DNA from: Cyclobacterium amurskyense
Lineage (GTDB): Bacteria > Bacteroidota > Bacteroidia > Cytophagales > Cyclobacteriaceae
DNA length: 64,000 bases
Direction of reading: 5' to 3'
Assembly: GCF_001050135.1 (NCBI RefSeq)
Contig: NZ_CP012040.1
Span: forward strand, 5,721,001 to 5,785,000
The notes beneath the pieces are model-generated. The model ran no database searches and was not told the origin of the DNA. It was given only the letters and a program-made list of their open reading frames with translations. The position numbers were made by a program, and so were the translations under genes. Positions 36,163 through 44,832 of this stretch are shown piece after piece. How positions within the stretch are numbered: the stretch's first letter is position 1; each line of letters opens with the position of its first letter.

Positions 36163-36555
36163 ATGATTCCATACACGAAGATAAAGGAAACTTGTCTGTA
36201 CATCGATGATTTAGATTTAGCAGAAAAATTCTATCATCAAGTATTAGAAATGCCCTTGATTTCAAAGGTGGATAAAAGGCATGTGTTTTTCAGATGTGGG
36301 GAAAGCGTCTTGCTTTGCTTTCTCCCTGAAGTAACAAAAAATGAAACCAGTTTGCCTCCACACTTTGCCTATGGGAAGCAACACTTGGCCTTTGAGGTGA
36401 GAAAAGAGGATTACCTAGAGATTAGGGAAAAATTAAGTCAAAAAGGAATAGTGTTTACCCACACTCAAGAATGGGGAAATCAGTTAAGTAGTTTTTATTT
36501 TGAGGATCCATTTGGCAATGTACTAGAAATAGTACCTCAAGGGATTTGGGAGTAA
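36163..36555 (+). CDS. VOC-family (glyoxalase/bleomycin-resistance-like) protein
   Basis: This 130-residue protein has the two-module vicinal oxygen chelate fold: ETCLYIDDLDLAEKFYHQVL at the start, FAYGKQHLAFEVRKEDYLEI in the middle, and SSFYFEDPFGNVLEIVPQGI at the end. His and Glu at the usual metal sites appear retained (KQHLAFEV, VLEIVPQ). The reaction is not settled by sequence. It follows metX by 17 bases and may be read through from the same transcript. Confidence 0.85.
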   Translation: MIPYTKIKETCLYIDDLDLAEKFYHQVLEMPLISKVDKRHVFFRCGESVLLCFLPEVTKNETSLPPHFAYGKQHLAFEVRKEDYLEIREKLSQKGIVFTHTQEWGNQLSSFYFEDPFGNVLEIVPQGIWE

Positions 36556-36688
36556 TTTTAATTCATTTTTTAAGGATTTGAAAAACTATTCAGCCTTCTT
36601 GCTATATTATTTTAACAATAATTTTTGAATATGAGTTGTGGATTGTGATTTCTTTTAGAATATTGCATCAAAACCAACCATAAGTTAA

Positions 36689-37465
36689 ATGTCTTATCAA
36701 TTTATTTTTACCTTGGGATTATGTGCATGTCTAATATCTTGCACCAGCCAAAAAATGGAATTTCACAAAAACAAAGTAATCGCCCATAGAGGAGCTTGGA
36801 AAGCAAATCCATACCCTCAGAATTCCTTAGCTTCTTTACAAGCCGCAATTGAACTTGGCTGTGAAGGATCAGAGTTTGATGTTTGGATGACAGCAGATGG
36901 AGTTCTTGTAGCCAATCACGATGCCGACCATGAGGAAATGGTAATTGAAGAAGTTACTTATGCCCAACTACTTGAAAAGCCTTTGGCCAATGGTGAAAAA
37001 GTACCTACAGTTGAAGAATACCTTAAGCATGGTATGAAGCAAAGCAAAACAAAGCTTATTTTCGAAATCAAGCCATCAGGAGTATCTAAAGCAAAAGGAA
37101 TTGAACTTGCCGAAAAGTCCGTTGCAATAGTAAAGGAATTAGGTGCAGAGCAATGGGTTGACTATATCACTTTCGACTATGACATAGCATTGAAAGTAAT
37201 TGAACTGGACCCTAATGCCAATGTAGCTTACCTTCGGGGAGATAAAACTCCACAGGAATTAAAAGACGATGGATTCTTTGGTTTTGATTACAATATCAAA
37301 AAAGTTAAAGAAAACCCACATTGGATTAAGGAAGCGCAAGACTTAAACATGACTGTTAATGTCTGGACTGTCAACAATGAAGAGGACATGAAATGGCTAT
37401 TGGATCAAGATGTGGATTTTATCACTACCGACGAGCCTGAAAAGCTATTCTCAATTATTAAGTAA
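36689..37465 (+). CDS. Glycerophosphodiester phosphodiesterase lipoprotein
   Basis: This 258-residue lipoprotein (lipobox CLISC, Cys18) has the GDPD core: KVIAHRGAWKANPYPQNSLA, CEGSEFDVWMTADGVLVANH with Glu/Asp/His metal and acid-base residues, LIFEIKPSG, and VNVWTVNNEEDMKWLLDQ, then DFITTDEPEKL at the end. It splits glycerophosphodiesters outside the inner membrane to alcohol and glycerol-3-phosphate. The next gene begins three bases after the stop, so the two phosphodiesterases are one operon. Confidence 0.92.
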   Translation: MSYQFIFTLGLCACLISCTSQKMEFHKNKVIAHRGAWKANPYPQNSLASLQAAIELGCEGSEFDVWMTADGVLVANHDADHEEMVIEEVTYAQLLEKPLANGEKVPTVEEYLKHGMKQSKTKLIFEIKPSGVSKAKGIELAEKSVAIVKELGAEQWVDYITFDYDIALKVIELDPNANVAYLRGDKTPQELKDDGFFGFDYNIKKVKENPHWIKEAQDLNMTVNVWTVNNEEDMKWLLDQDVDFITTDEPEKLFSIIK

Positions 37466-37468
37466 AAA

Positions 37469-39088
37469 ATGAAATATCGCAGCATTTCCATTGGCATATT
37501 TTTAATAATTGCTGTAGCATTCACCTTTGGCATATCCTGCAATAAAGCAACAATTTCCGAAAGGAAAGTTAAACATACCATTCTGATAGGCCTTGATGCC
37601 TTCGGATCCAGAGGCTTCCAGAAAGCATCAACCCCTTATATGAATAAAATGATTGCAAATGGAGCAATAGCTCCATTTGCTCGTTGCTTGTTACCTACCA
37701 ATAGCTCCCCAAATTGGACCGCAATGCTAACAGGCGTTGGCCCTTTACAACACGGTGTCTATGACAATGATTGGGAAAGGGACAAAGTAAAATGGCCTCC
37801 AGTAGAGTCAACAGATGAAGGAGTTTATCCAAGTCTGATGAATTGGGTAAAAGTGCAAATCCCGTCTTCTAAGGTTAATTTTTTCTATGAATGGAAAGGT
37901 TTAGCCAGACTATTTGACTTAAGCCAGGTAGACAAGGTCTACTTAGGAGAAAAAGGAGATGTTATCTTCGAAAAAGCAGCAGATTCCTTCTTTGAGGACC
38001 TTCCTGATTTTTTATTTATTAATATTGATGAAATTGACCATTATGGGCATCAGGATGGCCATGATTCTGAAGCTTATTTCAATGCCATCTCCCACTATGA
38101 CAGTATTATTGGCCATTTTATAGAAAGGCTGGAGGCAGCTGGCCTGATGGATGAAACCTTGCTAATGATCACTGGCGATCATGGAGGTATAGATAAAGGC
38201 CATGGCAGTACTTCATTAAATGAAATCGAGATCCCAATATTATTGTATGGAGCTGATGTAAAAAAAGGCTTGGTAATCGATAAACCCTGCTATATCTACG
38301 ATGTTCCAGTAACGCTTGCCTACGCCCTTGGCGTCACTCCTCCAGATGCCAGTATTGGTCGTCCAATCTTGGAAGCATTTGACCCAAATAGTATTTCAGC
38401 CCCTTATGTTCCCATGCCAAATATTTCACCAACAAAAGGTTTCTTTCCTAAGCCACCTGTAATGGTAGAAATAAAAGTGGATGATGCGGATGCGAAAATA
38501 TATTATTCATTAGACGGTTCAGTCCCTACAAAAGAAAGTGGTATTGTTTATAATGCTCCCCTTCAGCTCAACAACAGTACTTTGCTTACTACTGTAAGCT
38601 ACAAAAATGGCACCTACAGCAGACCTGAAGTCAATCAGTACCGAATCGGTAATGGAAAAGAAGGGAAAATTTCCTGGGATTACTATGAAGGTGATTTTTT
38701 ACGGGTACCTGATTTTAAAAGCCTTCCCATTAAGAAATCAGGCATGAGTAATGAATTTAGCCTTAAAGAAATACCGCATCGTCCAGACCATTTTGCTGTA
38801 AAATTTGAGGCTACCTTGACTATACCTGAAAAAGGAAAGTATACTTTTTTCTCTAGATCTGATGACGGAAGCAAGGTTTTGCTAAATGGTAAGGTAATTG
38901 TTGACAATGATGGCTCCCATTCCAGTCAAATAAAAAACAATCAGGTTGAGCTGTCGAAAGGAAATCATGAAATTGAGGTATGGTATTTTGATGATACCGA
39001 TGGTGAGGGGCTTGAAATCCAAATTGCGGGCCCAGGCATTCCTAAGCAAATAATAACTGAAAAGTTTATCATAGAAAGCGCTTTATAA
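37469..39088 (+). CDS. Multidomain lipoprotein phosphodiesterase (alkaline phosphatase superfamily)
   Basis: A 539-residue lipoprotein (FGISC near residue 24). The first domain (about 30-300) is an alkaline phosphatase/nucleotide pyrophosphatase core: HTILIGLDAFGSRGF, the nucleophile region TNSSPNWTAMLTGVGPLQHG, INIDEIDHYGHQDGHD and ITGDHGGIDKGHG. It is followed by a chitobiase C-terminal-like domain (about 325-395, KIYYSLDGSVPTKES) and a PA14-like beta domain (about 405-530, FFSRSDDGSKVLLNGKVIVD). The added domains suggest binding to carbohydrate. It works next to the GDPD lipoprotein. Confidence 0.88.
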   Translation: MKYRSISIGIFLIIAVAFTFGISCNKATISERKVKHTILIGLDAFGSRGFQKASTPYMNKMIANGAIAPFARCLLPTNSSPNWTAMLTGVGPLQHGVYDNDWERDKVKWPPVESTDEGVYPSLMNWVKVQIPSSKVNFFYEWKGLARLFDLSQVDKVYLGEKGDVIFEKAADSFFEDLPDFLFINIDEIDHYGHQDGHDSEAYFNAISHYDSIIGHFIERLEAAGLMDETLLMITGDHGGIDKGHGSTSLNEIEIPILLYGADVKKGLVIDKPCYIYDVPVTLAYALGVTPPDASIGRPILEAFDPNSISAPYVPMPNISPTKGFFPKPPVMVEIKVDDADAKIYYSLDGSVPTKESGIVYNAPLQLNNSTLLTTVSYKNGTYSRPEVNQYRIGNGKEGKISWDYYEGDFLRVPDFKSLPIKKSGMSNEFSLKEIPHRPDHFAVKFEATLTIPEKGKYTFFSRSDDGSKVLLNGKVIVDNDGSHSSQIKNNQVELSKGNHEIEVWYFDDTDGEGLEIQIAGPGIPKQIITEKFIIESAL

Positions 39089-39141
39089 TCCCTGCCTAAA
39101 TACCTATTGTTTTCCTATCCTATTCAGAAATAAACAGCAGG

Positions 39142-40299
39142 CTATTTCACTACTGTCCTGGGTATGGCCGCTGGGAGGCGGCTTAGCATCTCATTGTTTA
39201 ACAATTGAGTAGCATTGGTGAAGCTGGAAACATTAATAACATTGTTTTTTTGCCTACCAATCAAGACCACCTCATCTCCTACTGCTACTTCCCTAATGTG
39301 GGTAATGTCAACCATAAACAAATTCATGTTAATCAATCCCACTATAGGTGCCTTTTTTCCATGGATCAAAACCTGACCTCTGTTGGACAAGGCCCTAGGA
39401 TAACCATTGGAATAGCCAAGAGGAATGACGGCAATTTTCATTTCCTGAGTAGCTTGGAATGCTGTTCCGTAACCAATAAATTCTCCCTGATCGACCGTCC
39501 TAATGTCCATTATATCTGTTTTCCAATTAAAAATCCGCTTCATTGTGGCATCAGACTTTTTATTGGTCTGATGTAAATGCGCATAATAGATGTCAGGACT
39601 TGGCCAAAACCCATACTGAGCAACCCCTATTCGCACCATATCATAAACGGTGTCCTCCATAGCCAAAGCAGCGGCAGAACAAGCTATGTGCCTGATCTCA
39701 GGCAAGAATTTTCTTTCTTTGCATATTTTTAGGAAGGCCTTATATCTTTTGTGTTGCTGATCAATTTTAAACTGATTTGAAATGCTTTCAGCTCCCCCAA
39801 AATGGGTACACAAACCTTCGAATATTAGCCAATCCTGGTGTTGCTTTAGATAACTGAGTGCTTTAGGAAATTCATTGGCTTGCATGCCTGTTCTATTGGC
39901 TCCAGTTTCTACTTCCAGGTGAACCTTGGCTTTTTTATCTACTTTCTTTGCGGCCTCCAATACCTTAGCAAGTCGGTTGAAATTATATACAAAAAAGGCA
40001 ATCCCATTGGAAATGGCCCAGCCCAGGTCCTCTTCATAGATAATACCCATAATCAGGATATGACTATCTGGTCTACATACACTCAAAACCTGTTCTGCCT
40101 CATAAGATGAAGCAACGCAAAAATGATTTATGCCACATTTTTCGGCCATAGGTACAAATACCTCAATGCCGTGGCCATAGGCATTGGCCTTGACCACGGA
40201 TGAAAGTATGGGTTTTTCACCTATCTTTTTTCTAATAAAATTGATATTGCCTTTGTAGGCAATTTGGTTTAACTCTATTCTTGAAGAATGCTTTACCAT
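39142..40299 (-). CDS. Alanine racemase-like PLP enzyme in ATP-grasp cluster
   Basis: A fold-type III alanine racemase of about 385 residues. It has the PLP-lysine motif VVKANAYGHGIEVFVPMAEK, VHLEVETGANRTGM, and RIGVAQYG. I chose ATG 40299 (MVKHSSRIELNQIAYKG), which overlaps the upstream stop by 7 bases; the in-frame codon further up is TTG. Several active-site regions differ from standard Alr: GYSNGYPR for GYADGYPR and GLINMNLFMVD for GRVCMDQxMVD. It may racemise an amino acid other than alanine, serving the operon's own pathway. A cell-wall alr is the alternative. Confidence 0.85.
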   Translation of the reverse strand: MVKHSSRIELNQIAYKGNINFIRKKIGEKPILSSVVKANAYGHGIEVFVPMAEKCGINHFCVASSYEAEQVLSVCRPDSHILIMGIIYEEDLGWAISNGIAFFVYNFNRLAKVLEAAKKVDKKAKVHLEVETGANRTGMQANEFPKALSYLKQHQDWLIFEGLCTHFGGAESISNQFKIDQQHKRYKAFLKICKERKFLPEIRHIACSAAALAMEDTVYDMVRIGVAQYGFWPSPDIYYAHLHQTNKKSDATMKRIFNWKTDIMDIRTVDQGEFIGYGTAFQATQEMKIAVIPLGYSNGYPRALSNRGQVLIHGKKAPIVGLINMNLFMVDITHIREVAVGDEVVLIGRQKNNVINVSSFTNATQLLNNEMLSRLPAAIPRTVVK

Positions 40300-42287
40300 T
40301 GTTTTTTTATTTCCAACCAAGTGTAGGATTTTCCCCAACTTTGCTTGGCCAACTCTTTTACGGTATCAATTTCTGTTTGAGGAATTTTATCCATCTTAGA
40401 CGCTGCATCCAGATTATTGTAATGGAAGGCATAGATTCTGGCAGCAAATTGATGTATAGGAAGGGATGATTCACCATGGATCTCTCCATTTCCGTAAACG
40501 GACGGAGTGATTCCCTGCCCCCAATTCTGTCTTCCTTCATTATTGGGATTCAGAAAATAGGCCCTAACCTCACCTGACGGATCCTTTTCAACCCTTAGCA
40601 AGGAAATGGCATGAAAACCTAGCATTTCCCCTTTGGCTGAGGTGATAAAGATCCCAACAGGATTCGGATAAACCAAGCGATGGCCTCCGTTGTATTCAGG
40701 GTGACACATGCCATAAAATACCCTAAGAAAACCATCAAAATCTACAATTGCATTTGACAGGTAGTCATAAGCAGAAGCAAATCCAATTTGTATCCATTGC
40801 CCATATAGCCCTGGATTCACCCATTTGTGAGGGTCTTCTCCTCTACCTGATGCTCTACGCATCATCTCGTTATAGATTTTGTCAAGCATTGGTACCAGAG
40901 TTACCGACACTGCATCTAACTGGTGGTCTAGCTTTTGTACTAGGCCTAAGGCAGACTCCGAATATTTGATCTCACTTCCTTCAAAACGAAAGCTTAAATC
41001 ATCATGTACGGCAGCAGCTTGTACCATATGGATCAATTTGGCAGGTGCGTGTTGACTCCACATGCTTATTCCTCTCGCACTCTGACAGGTAGGATTATTT
41101 CCCTGCCCTACCCCTAATGGTTGACCTAGTATCCTCAATAGGGCTCCAATTAAATACTGCTTAGGACTTACTTCCCCAATCGAACCCGTTATCGATTTAT
41201 TGATTCTCTCCTCCACATTAGGATGAAGTGAAATGGTAAGTAAATTGTGCAACCCTGCCCTAACGGCGGTTCTGGAAAGCACTCCATTTTCTAAGGTCTT
41301 GGACAAACCGAAAATACACTGTGCATTGTATGGATGAATTACCTCAGCTATAATTGTGCAGACAAACGTTTTATGCTCATTAAATCTAGCCAAACCAGAC
41401 TCATTTAATCCCAAGCATTGGGCTACCAATTCATAGTGTTCTTGCTTGACTAAAAACAACAACAGTGATGCATGATAAGTACTAACTAGTCCATAAGCAA
41501 GCATACTTTCACTCATTTGCTCTGCTTCATCAACAAGCTGGTCTTCAGTCAATACACCTAGGTAAACCTCATAAGCTTCAAAACTTCTATCTACAGTTCC
41601 CGACGTGGGTCTATAAATAGATCGCTGAAAAGCCAACAAGTCCCTATCCGCAGGATCATTGGGATCAAGCTCAATCTTTTCCTTTACCAAAGCAATAATT
41701 CGCCGTTGTTTTTCAGTTACTACTGGTCTTTGCTCGCAAATCAGCATAAGCTCTTCAACGAGGGCAGCTTTCACCTTGGAAAATTGTATCTGATCTGAAA
41801 TAAAACCAAATAAGGAATGTACCTTGGTTAGCTCATGCTCACTCATTAATAGCCTTGTTTCTTCCTGAGGTTCTTTGAAAACAAACTCAAGATTTAGTAC
41901 CAAAGCTTCTTGCAGGTAACTTTCTGCTTCCTCCTTCATACTCTCTGAGGCTTGAATTTCCCCTCGGGCCAAGGCCAACATTCTAAGTTCACTTAGCAAC
42001 TCATAGGTTGAATTAGGATGACCACTTTTGTAGGTTCCATTTACCAATAGCGGAACCAACCTTGAGGGATTTTCCCATGGAGTCCCTTTAAATATCCCTG
42101 CCTCAACCAAGGCAGGAATACGTTCGTAAATTTGTTGAATCCCCTCTGATGTATCACACCAGGTATCCAATTGTCCTAATATTTTTTGTGCCTTTTCCCC
42201 TCTTGTCAGCACGGTGGCTGATTTATAGCTCTCAAATAACTCTTCAAAGGATTCTAAGTTACTTATTGAGATCACTCCTTCTTGCAT
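40293..42287 (-). CDS. Large cytosolic protein with papain-like Cys/His/Asn signatures
   Basis: A 664-residue protein without signal peptide or membrane segment and with no domain I can name for certain. Residues 1-380 are helical and repeat-like. The C-terminal third resembles a papain-like fold: GQGNNPTCQSARGISMWSQ places a Gln (395) six residues before a Cys (401), as in papain Gln19/Cys25; GEMLGFHAISLLRV supplies a His (559); and AYFLNPNNEGRQNWGQG supplies Asn (580-583). It lies 18 bases after the ATP-grasp gene and overlaps the racemase start. It could cleave or transfer a peptide. The triad is inference from spacing. Confidence 0.75.
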   Translation of the reverse strand: MQEGVISISNLESFEELFESYKSATVLTRGEKAQKILGQLDTWCDTSEGIQQIYERIPALVEAGIFKGTPWENPSRLVPLLVNGTYKSGHPNSTYELLSELRMLALARGEIQASESMKEEAESYLQEALVLNLEFVFKEPQEETRLLMSEHELTKVHSLFGFISDQIQFSKVKAALVEELMLICEQRPVVTEKQRRIIALVKEKIELDPNDPADRDLLAFQRSIYRPTSGTVDRSFEAYEVYLGVLTEDQLVDEAEQMSESMLAYGLVSTYHASLLLFLVKQEHYELVAQCLGLNESGLARFNEHKTFVCTIIAEVIHPYNAQCIFGLSKTLENGVLSRTAVRAGLHNLLTISLHPNVEERINKSITGSIGEVSPKQYLIGALLRILGQPLGVGQGNNPTCQSARGISMWSQHAPAKLIHMVQAAAVHDDLSFRFEGSEIKYSESALGLVQKLDHQLDAVSVTLVPMLDKIYNEMMRRASGRGEDPHKWVNPGLYGQWIQIGFASAYDYLSNAIVDFDGFLRVFYGMCHPEYNGGHRLVYPNPVGIFITSAKGEMLGFHAISLLRVEKDPSGEVRAYFLNPNNEGRQNWGQGITPSVYGNGEIHGESSLPIHQFAARIYAFHYNNLDAASKMDKIPQTEIDTVKELAKQSWGKSYTWLEIKKQW

Positions 42288-42305
42288 ATTAGTTATTACG
42301 GTTCA

Positions 42306-43526
42306 TTAGTGATAAAAATCTACATTTTCATAATGTAGCAACAGTTCTGTCATTCGGTCAGGATTATCTCCTTTGAAATTAACCGTACCAAAATGATTGC
42401 CAAAACCTTCTCTGGAATTGACTTTTTGATTGGTAAGGGGAGGTATCAAATTATGGTCCAGAAAATAGGACTCTTCTTTAAGTTCTTCTGGAATAACCAA
42501 TTGAGAAATCTGATTTTTGTGAGGATAAATCATCACATTCCCATAGAATGTACCAGGTCTGGCATCTAAAGGTGGTAACAATTCATTGAGTTCTTCTTCT
42601 GTGAGTTCAGGATCATGACAACAAACAAAGGCAGCCAAAGCATCAAAATTATAGGCCTGACCACAAAGCTCCAATATATGTCCTCCCGGTATTCGGCAAG
42701 CGACCTCACCAAAACTCAGCTCATCCTCTTCCGTAAGAAACCATTCTGGATGAATCATTCCATATTGTATTCCGAAGAGATCAACTAATTTTTGCATCTC
42801 TTTCATTATCCTATCCCTTTTGGTATGTAGGTAATTTCCTTCTGGAATAAAATTAGAATAACCGAGTTTTACATACTCAGTAATATTAAGGAATCTAATT
42901 TTACCTCCATGTACAAATGCCTCACATGAAAATTCTTTTCCGGATAAGTGACTTTCAGCCAAGCAAGGAAAATCATCATCCTGACATTTGTCTTCTATGT
43001 CCTTCTTAGACCTTAAAAGTCGATGCCCTACAGTACCTGCGGAGGCAAATGGTTTTATATGTACCCAGCTATCCTCTTCTCCATCTACCTGCAAATTGGC
43101 TTGATTTAGTCTATTCATAAAATTGACCACACCTTCTTTGCTATGGACTTCTTCGAATAGCCCTACTCTTAGCCCTCCTATCAGTGCCTTTCTTTTCATC
43201 ATGGCCTTGTTCCTAAAGAGGAATGCCCTATTTAAAACCTTTGGATCATCTCTATACAATGAATTCAATGCACCGGCCCATTCTACAGTTTCTTCAAACA
43301 AAGGTACAGCGACATCTACATTAAAGGCTTCCAATTTATCTTTCAAGTCCAATGAGTTTGAAGAATCACTCCATTCATCAAATTGGTAAGGAACAAAGGG
43401 GATATTATTTTCTTTGGCGTAATTCTCAAAATCAGGGAAAGATACAACTACAAAAGGTTTATTGAGTTTTTGCATACTTTCTATAACGGGTAAACTCCAA
43501 CCCATTAGCGCAAAACATTTTGCCAT
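42306..43526 (-). CDS. ATP-grasp carboxylate-amine ligase, first gene of a three-gene cluster
   Basis: This 406-residue protein is an ATP-grasp enzyme of the BacD/L-amino-acid ligase-like group. It has VHIKPFASAGTVGHRLLRS (ATP loop and Lys), CLAESHLSGKEFSCEAFVHG, and the Mg/ATP-binding segment LSFGEVACRIPGGHILELCG. Such enzymes join amino acids or small acids through acyl-phosphate intermediates. The N-terminal domain (VVVSFPDFENYAKENNI) is a pre-ATP-grasp fold. No tRNA- or purine-specific motif is seen. Downstream come the papain-like protein and an alanine racemase. Confidence 0.85.
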   Translation of the reverse strand: MAKCFALMGWSLPVIESMQKLNKPFVVVSFPDFENYAKENNIPFVPYQFDEWSDSSNSLDLKDKLEAFNVDVAVPLFEETVEWAGALNSLYRDDPKVLNRAFLFRNKAMMKRKALIGGLRVGLFEEVHSKEGVVNFMNRLNQANLQVDGEEDSWVHIKPFASAGTVGHRLLRSKKDIEDKCQDDDFPCLAESHLSGKEFSCEAFVHGGKIRFLNITEYVKLGYSNFIPEGNYLHTKRDRIMKEMQKLVDLFGIQYGMIHPEWFLTEEDELSFGEVACRIPGGHILELCGQAYNFDALAAFVCCHDPELTEEELNELLPPLDARPGTFYGNVMIYPHKNQISQLVIPEELKEESYFLDHNLIPPLTNQKVNSREGFGNHFGTVNFKGDNPDRMTELLLHYENVDFYH

Positions 43527-43784
43527 CTTTTATAAATTTTTGGTTCGTACCCAATAGACAACAAATAATAGGCTAAAGTCTATTTTTAAATAAAAATAAA
43601 AAAAATCTCCTATTATATTTAAGTTACATCTTCATATAATTAAGTTTTAACGGTAAAAAACAATTCCAAAACAATTAGGGAAGGATTTATTTGGTTGACA
43701 ATGGGTAGGAAAAAGTGCAGTTACAATTGGTGTAATTATTGATAATTGGCTTTGGATGACATTTCCATCACATTATATCCTTAT
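43527..43784. other. Divergent intergenic region upstream of the ATP-grasp cluster and arg operon
   Basis: An AT-rich, non-coding stretch between the minus-strand ATP-grasp operon and the plus-strand arginine operon. It must hold the ATP-grasp promoter, but I could not fix one exactly. I see no clear Arg box, gene or repeat. Confidence 0.4.
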
Positions 43785-43792
43785 TAAATTTG
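43785..43792 (+). promoter_or_regulatory. Possible -7 promoter element of the arginine operon
   Basis: TAAATTTG matches the Bacteroidota -7 consensus TAnnTTTG exactly. No TTG is found at the usual 19-21 bases upstream, so the promoter is incomplete by sequence. A start near 43799 would place a small ORF and a hairpin in the leader, before the first operon gene at 44057. Confidence 0.4.
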
Positions 43793-43831
43793 TATTTTTG
43801 ATGAAATAAATAAATATTTGCAAGGTTTAGC

Positions 43832-43942
43832 ATGAAGAAAGAAGCAAACATATCAAATAAAAGTAATCTGGCTCAAAATAACCTTTTTGGGTATCCGATA
43901 TTTGGTCCTATCAAAACCTACAGGACCTTATTTAGGGCCTAG
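43832..43942 (+). CDS. Possible 36-residue leader ORF before the arginine operon
   Basis: ATG at 43832 with AAGG eight bases upstream opens a 36-codon frame that begins MKKEANISNKSNLAQ and ends TYRTLFRA, stop TAG at 43940. It lies 40 bases after a TAAATTTG promoter element. A hairpin TTTAGGG/CCCTAAA (43931-43950) spans its stop codon. It may be an upstream leader peptide that affects the operon, or simply chance. The two Arg codons close to its end are suggestive but too few to prove attenuation. Confidence 0.35.
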   Translation: MKKEANISNKSNLAQNNLFGYPIFGPIKTYRTLFRA

Positions 43943-44056
43943 TCCCTAAACTCTTTTAATATATCCTATGTGGATATTCCTATTACCGAAAGCATTTCAA
44001 TCATTCATTTCAACTTATTTTCTTAGGGCTGACTGTCAATAGCGATTTGATGGGAG

Positions 44057-44779
44057 ATGACGGTAAGCCAAAAAAATGCTACAATGTTTAAGCAAAAATT
44101 TATAATAAAACCTGCAGGAGAAGAGCATTGTCAATATGCGGAAACCATTACTGATGAAATGGAACGTTCTGCGCAGGCAAGAGGCACAGGTATAGCAAAG
44201 CGATCCCCCGAATACATTAAAACAAAAATGCGGGAAGGTAAAGCTGTAATAGCGCTTACCAAAACTGGCGATTGGGCAGGGTTTTGTTACATAGAAGCAT
44301 GGGGACATGGAAAATTTGTGGCCAATTCCGGATTGATCGTTTCACCTGATTTCAGAAAATTCGGCCTAGCCAGAGAAATAAAGAAAGAAGTTTTCAAGCT
44401 TAGCAGAAAGAAATTTCCAGATTCCAAGATATTTGGGTTGACTACCGGAGCGGCGGTAATGAAAATCAATTCCGAGCTAGGTTACTATCCGGTTAGTTAT
44501 TCTGACCTTACTACAGACGAGGATTTCTGGAAAGGATGTCAAAGCTGTGTCAATTACCCAATACTCATGAGCAAAAACAGATCGAATTGCTTGTGCACGG
44601 CAATGCTTTATGAACCAAAAAATGTAAAAAAAGCAGAGCAAAAGAAATTATCCTCTGAATTCAAAAAAAATCTTAGCCTTTTTGAACGATTGATCAACAT
44701 CAAACGGGCCATGTTTCTTAATTTTGCCAAAGGGAAAGAAGCTTTGGTAAAAGTAAAAGATAAAGTAAACCAATCTTAA
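44057..44779 (+). CDS. GNAT acyltransferase, likely glutamate N-acyltransferase of the arginine operon
   Basis: This 240-residue GNAT protein has the acyl-CoA fold with IVSPDFRKFGLAREIKKEVF (the QxxGxA-like region) and early AQARGTGIAKRSPEYIKTK. A Cys-rich part follows (FWKGCQSCVNYPILMSKNRS, then NCLCTAML). Proteins of this sort head arginine operons in Bacteroidota and are taken as the first-step glutamate acyltransferase (acetyl or succinyl). An internal ATG at 44087 (MFKQKFIIKP) may be the true start. It precedes argG by 53 bases. Confidence 0.8.
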   Translation: MTVSQKNATMFKQKFIIKPAGEEHCQYAETITDEMERSAQARGTGIAKRSPEYIKTKMREGKAVIALTKTGDWAGFCYIEAWGHGKFVANSGLIVSPDFRKFGLAREIKKEVFKLSRKKFPDSKIFGLTTGAAVMKINSELGYYPVSYSDLTTDEDFWKGCQSCVNYPILMSKNRSNCLCTAMLYEPKNVKKAEQKKLSSEFKKNLSLFERLINIKRAMFLNFAKGKEALVKVKDKVNQS

Positions 44780-44832
44780 AAATATTTTTGTTGCCCTAGG
44801 GTAGCACTCTTAAATAAAAGGTAATTATTTGT

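Noticed and set aside
39061..39141. Terminator between the convergent phosphodiesterase and racemase genes
   Set aside because: I found no stem followed by a T-run.
43570..43760. Possible Arg box near the arginine promoter
   Set aside because: TTACAATTGGTGTAATTATT is only loosely like an ArgR site and I see no second copy.
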